A program made the translations under genes and the position numbers. 6,636 bases of DNA from JAKOQB01 sp036824465. Lineage in GTDB: Bacteria > Pseudomonadota > Gammaproteobacteria > Burkholderiales > Burkholderiaceae_F. Position 1 is the first letter of the stretch; each line of letters begins with the position of its first letter. Shown here piece after piece: positions 6,063 through 6,636 of this stretch. The stretch spans positions 1-6,636 of the forward strand of contig DAITAC010000155.1 of the NCBI GenBank assembly GCA_036824465.1, read 5' to 3'. The notes under the pieces were generated by a model. The model worked only from the letters and a program-made list of their open reading frames with translations, ran no database searches and was not told the origin of the DNA.

Positions 6063-6091
6063 ATTATAGGGAGGAGCCGATCCAATGCAGA
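6063..6091 (-). promoter_or_regulatory. Candidate argDF promoter
   Basis: On the minus strand a perfect TATAAT -10 (6068-6063) lies 17 bp after TCTGCA (6091-6086), a -35 with three of six matches to TTGACA. The predicted start, about 6-8 nt further on, is near 6057-6055, at the first bases of the hairpin. The mRNA leader before argD would then be about 45 nt. The weak -35 suggests an activator or simply a modest promoter. I see no convincing ArgR box (paired TGAAT/ATTCA halves) around it. Confidence 0.5.
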
Positions 6092-6132
6092 AAGACTTCG
6101 GCACCTCCGATGTTGTGGTCGTCCGCTCCGGC

Positions 6133-6636
6133 CTACTTCGCTGCGCCTTTGTTGACCGTGATCTGCACGTCTGTTCCTTTCTCCCCCTTGGCGACATGGA
6201 TCTGCGTCGAGCTCTTGGTCTTTTCGCCAATCAGCGACAACATTCCACCCTCGGCCGATGTCATTTCCATCAGCTGCTTGCCTTCAGACTGCGCCTTCAG
6301 CCGATCGCGATAGAAGGCGACGATTTTTTCGGTCGGGTCGGCGCTGTGCAGCACGATCATGTCAGCGGAGCCGTTGGGCCCGCTGATCTTTGACGCTTCG
6401 CCATCGCCGGGTTTGGCACCGGGATAGAACGGCACGCCGAGGGCGGCTTCGGTGACTGTCGCGCCACTCATTTCCATTTGCGTCGTCTTGCCGGAAGCAT
6501 CCGTCGTCGTGATCTTGAACGACTTTTCGGAAATGTCGACTTTGGCCTTGCTGCCGCCCTTCTCGATTGCGGATTCGATCATCCTTTCCGCGGCCTTTTC
6601 CGGCGCCTTACTGCATGCGGCCAAGGAAGCGATCAC
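6133..6636 (-). CDS. Small predicted lipoprotein, 5' end cut by window edge
   Basis: The frame is open to the right edge, so only the last 167 codons are seen and the true start lies outside. The fragment begins VIASLAACSKAPEKA: LAAC (fragment residues 5-8) is a lipobox, so the Cys would be lipidated and the missing part is most of the signal peptide. Serine after the Cys, rather than Asp, fits outer-membrane sorting by the Lol rule. The mature part is hydrophilic, without membrane segments. It has a Lys/Glu-rich start, a beta-like stretch KVDISEKSFKITTTDASGKT, a VPFYPGAKPGDGEA segment and KIVAFYRDRLKAQSEGKQ. The YPGA...FYRDRLK layout is familiar from uncharacterised proteobacterial lipoproteins, but I cannot assign a function. 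It ends with TAG at 6135-6133 and is separated from argD by an intrinsic terminator, so it is probably a separate unit. Confidence 0.85.
   Translation of the reverse strand: MIASLAACSKAPEKAAERMIESAIEKGGSKAKVDISEKSFKITTTDASGKTTQMEMSGATVTEAALGVPFYPGAKPGDGEASKISGPNGSADMIVLHSADPTEKIVAFYRDRLKAQSEGKQLMEMTSAEGGMLSLIGEKTKSSTQIHVAKGEKGTDVQITVNKGAAK

Noticed and set aside
5131..6069. A 312-codon plus-strand open frame opposite argD (similar ones at 1862-2746 and 3884-4531)
   Set aside because: These overlap well-supported argD, GGDEF and argF genes. They show no domain motifs and are explained by high GC at third codon positions.

Overview
The window looks like a chromosomal piece of a high-GC betaproteobacterium, most likely of the order Burkholderiales. 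The reasons are a periplasmic receptor of the Bug (tripartite tricarboxylate transporter) family, which is greatly expanded in that order, ArgD/ArgF/ArgG proteins of proteobacterial type, and GC-rich coding sequence that leaves long antisense reading frames open. This placement is inferred from recognised protein families, not from a search.

All six recognised genes read on the minus strand, so transcription runs from high to low coordinates. First comes the 3' part of a small lipoprotein gene (6636 to 6133). A compact intergenic region (6132 to 6013) follows, with a perfect TATAAT -10 element and a strong hairpin plus T-tract just in front of argD. argD (acetylornithine aminotransferase) and argF (ornithine carbamoyltransferase) follow with only 2 bp between them, and are almost certainly co-transcribed. 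After a 149-bp gap with several short palindromes come three genes not known for arginine synthesis: a small VOC/glyoxalase-fold protein, a soluble helical-repeat GGDEF diguanylate cyclase, and an orphan Bug-type substrate-binding protein. A 245-bp leader region then precedes the first 135 codons of argG (argininosuccinate synthase), which runs off the left edge.

Together argD, argF and argG supply three steps of arginine synthesis: N-acetylglutamate semialdehyde to N-acetylornithine, ornithine to citrulline, and citrulline to argininosuccinate. The three genes between argF and argG look like an accessory insertion into the arginine cluster. The diguanylate cyclase makes the second messenger c-di-GMP; the Bug protein would bind a small carboxylate in the periplasm; the VOC protein has an intact-looking metal-ligand set but no assignable substrate.

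I found no RNA genes, CRISPR arrays, insertion sequences or clearly new multi-gene system. The most interesting signals are regulatory. A terminator-like hairpin lies almost exactly at the predicted argD transcription start. An identical 10-mer containing a -10 box occurs upstream of both argD and argG. A long imperfect stem-loop lies in the argG leader. The make-up of the argF-argG insertion is also notable.
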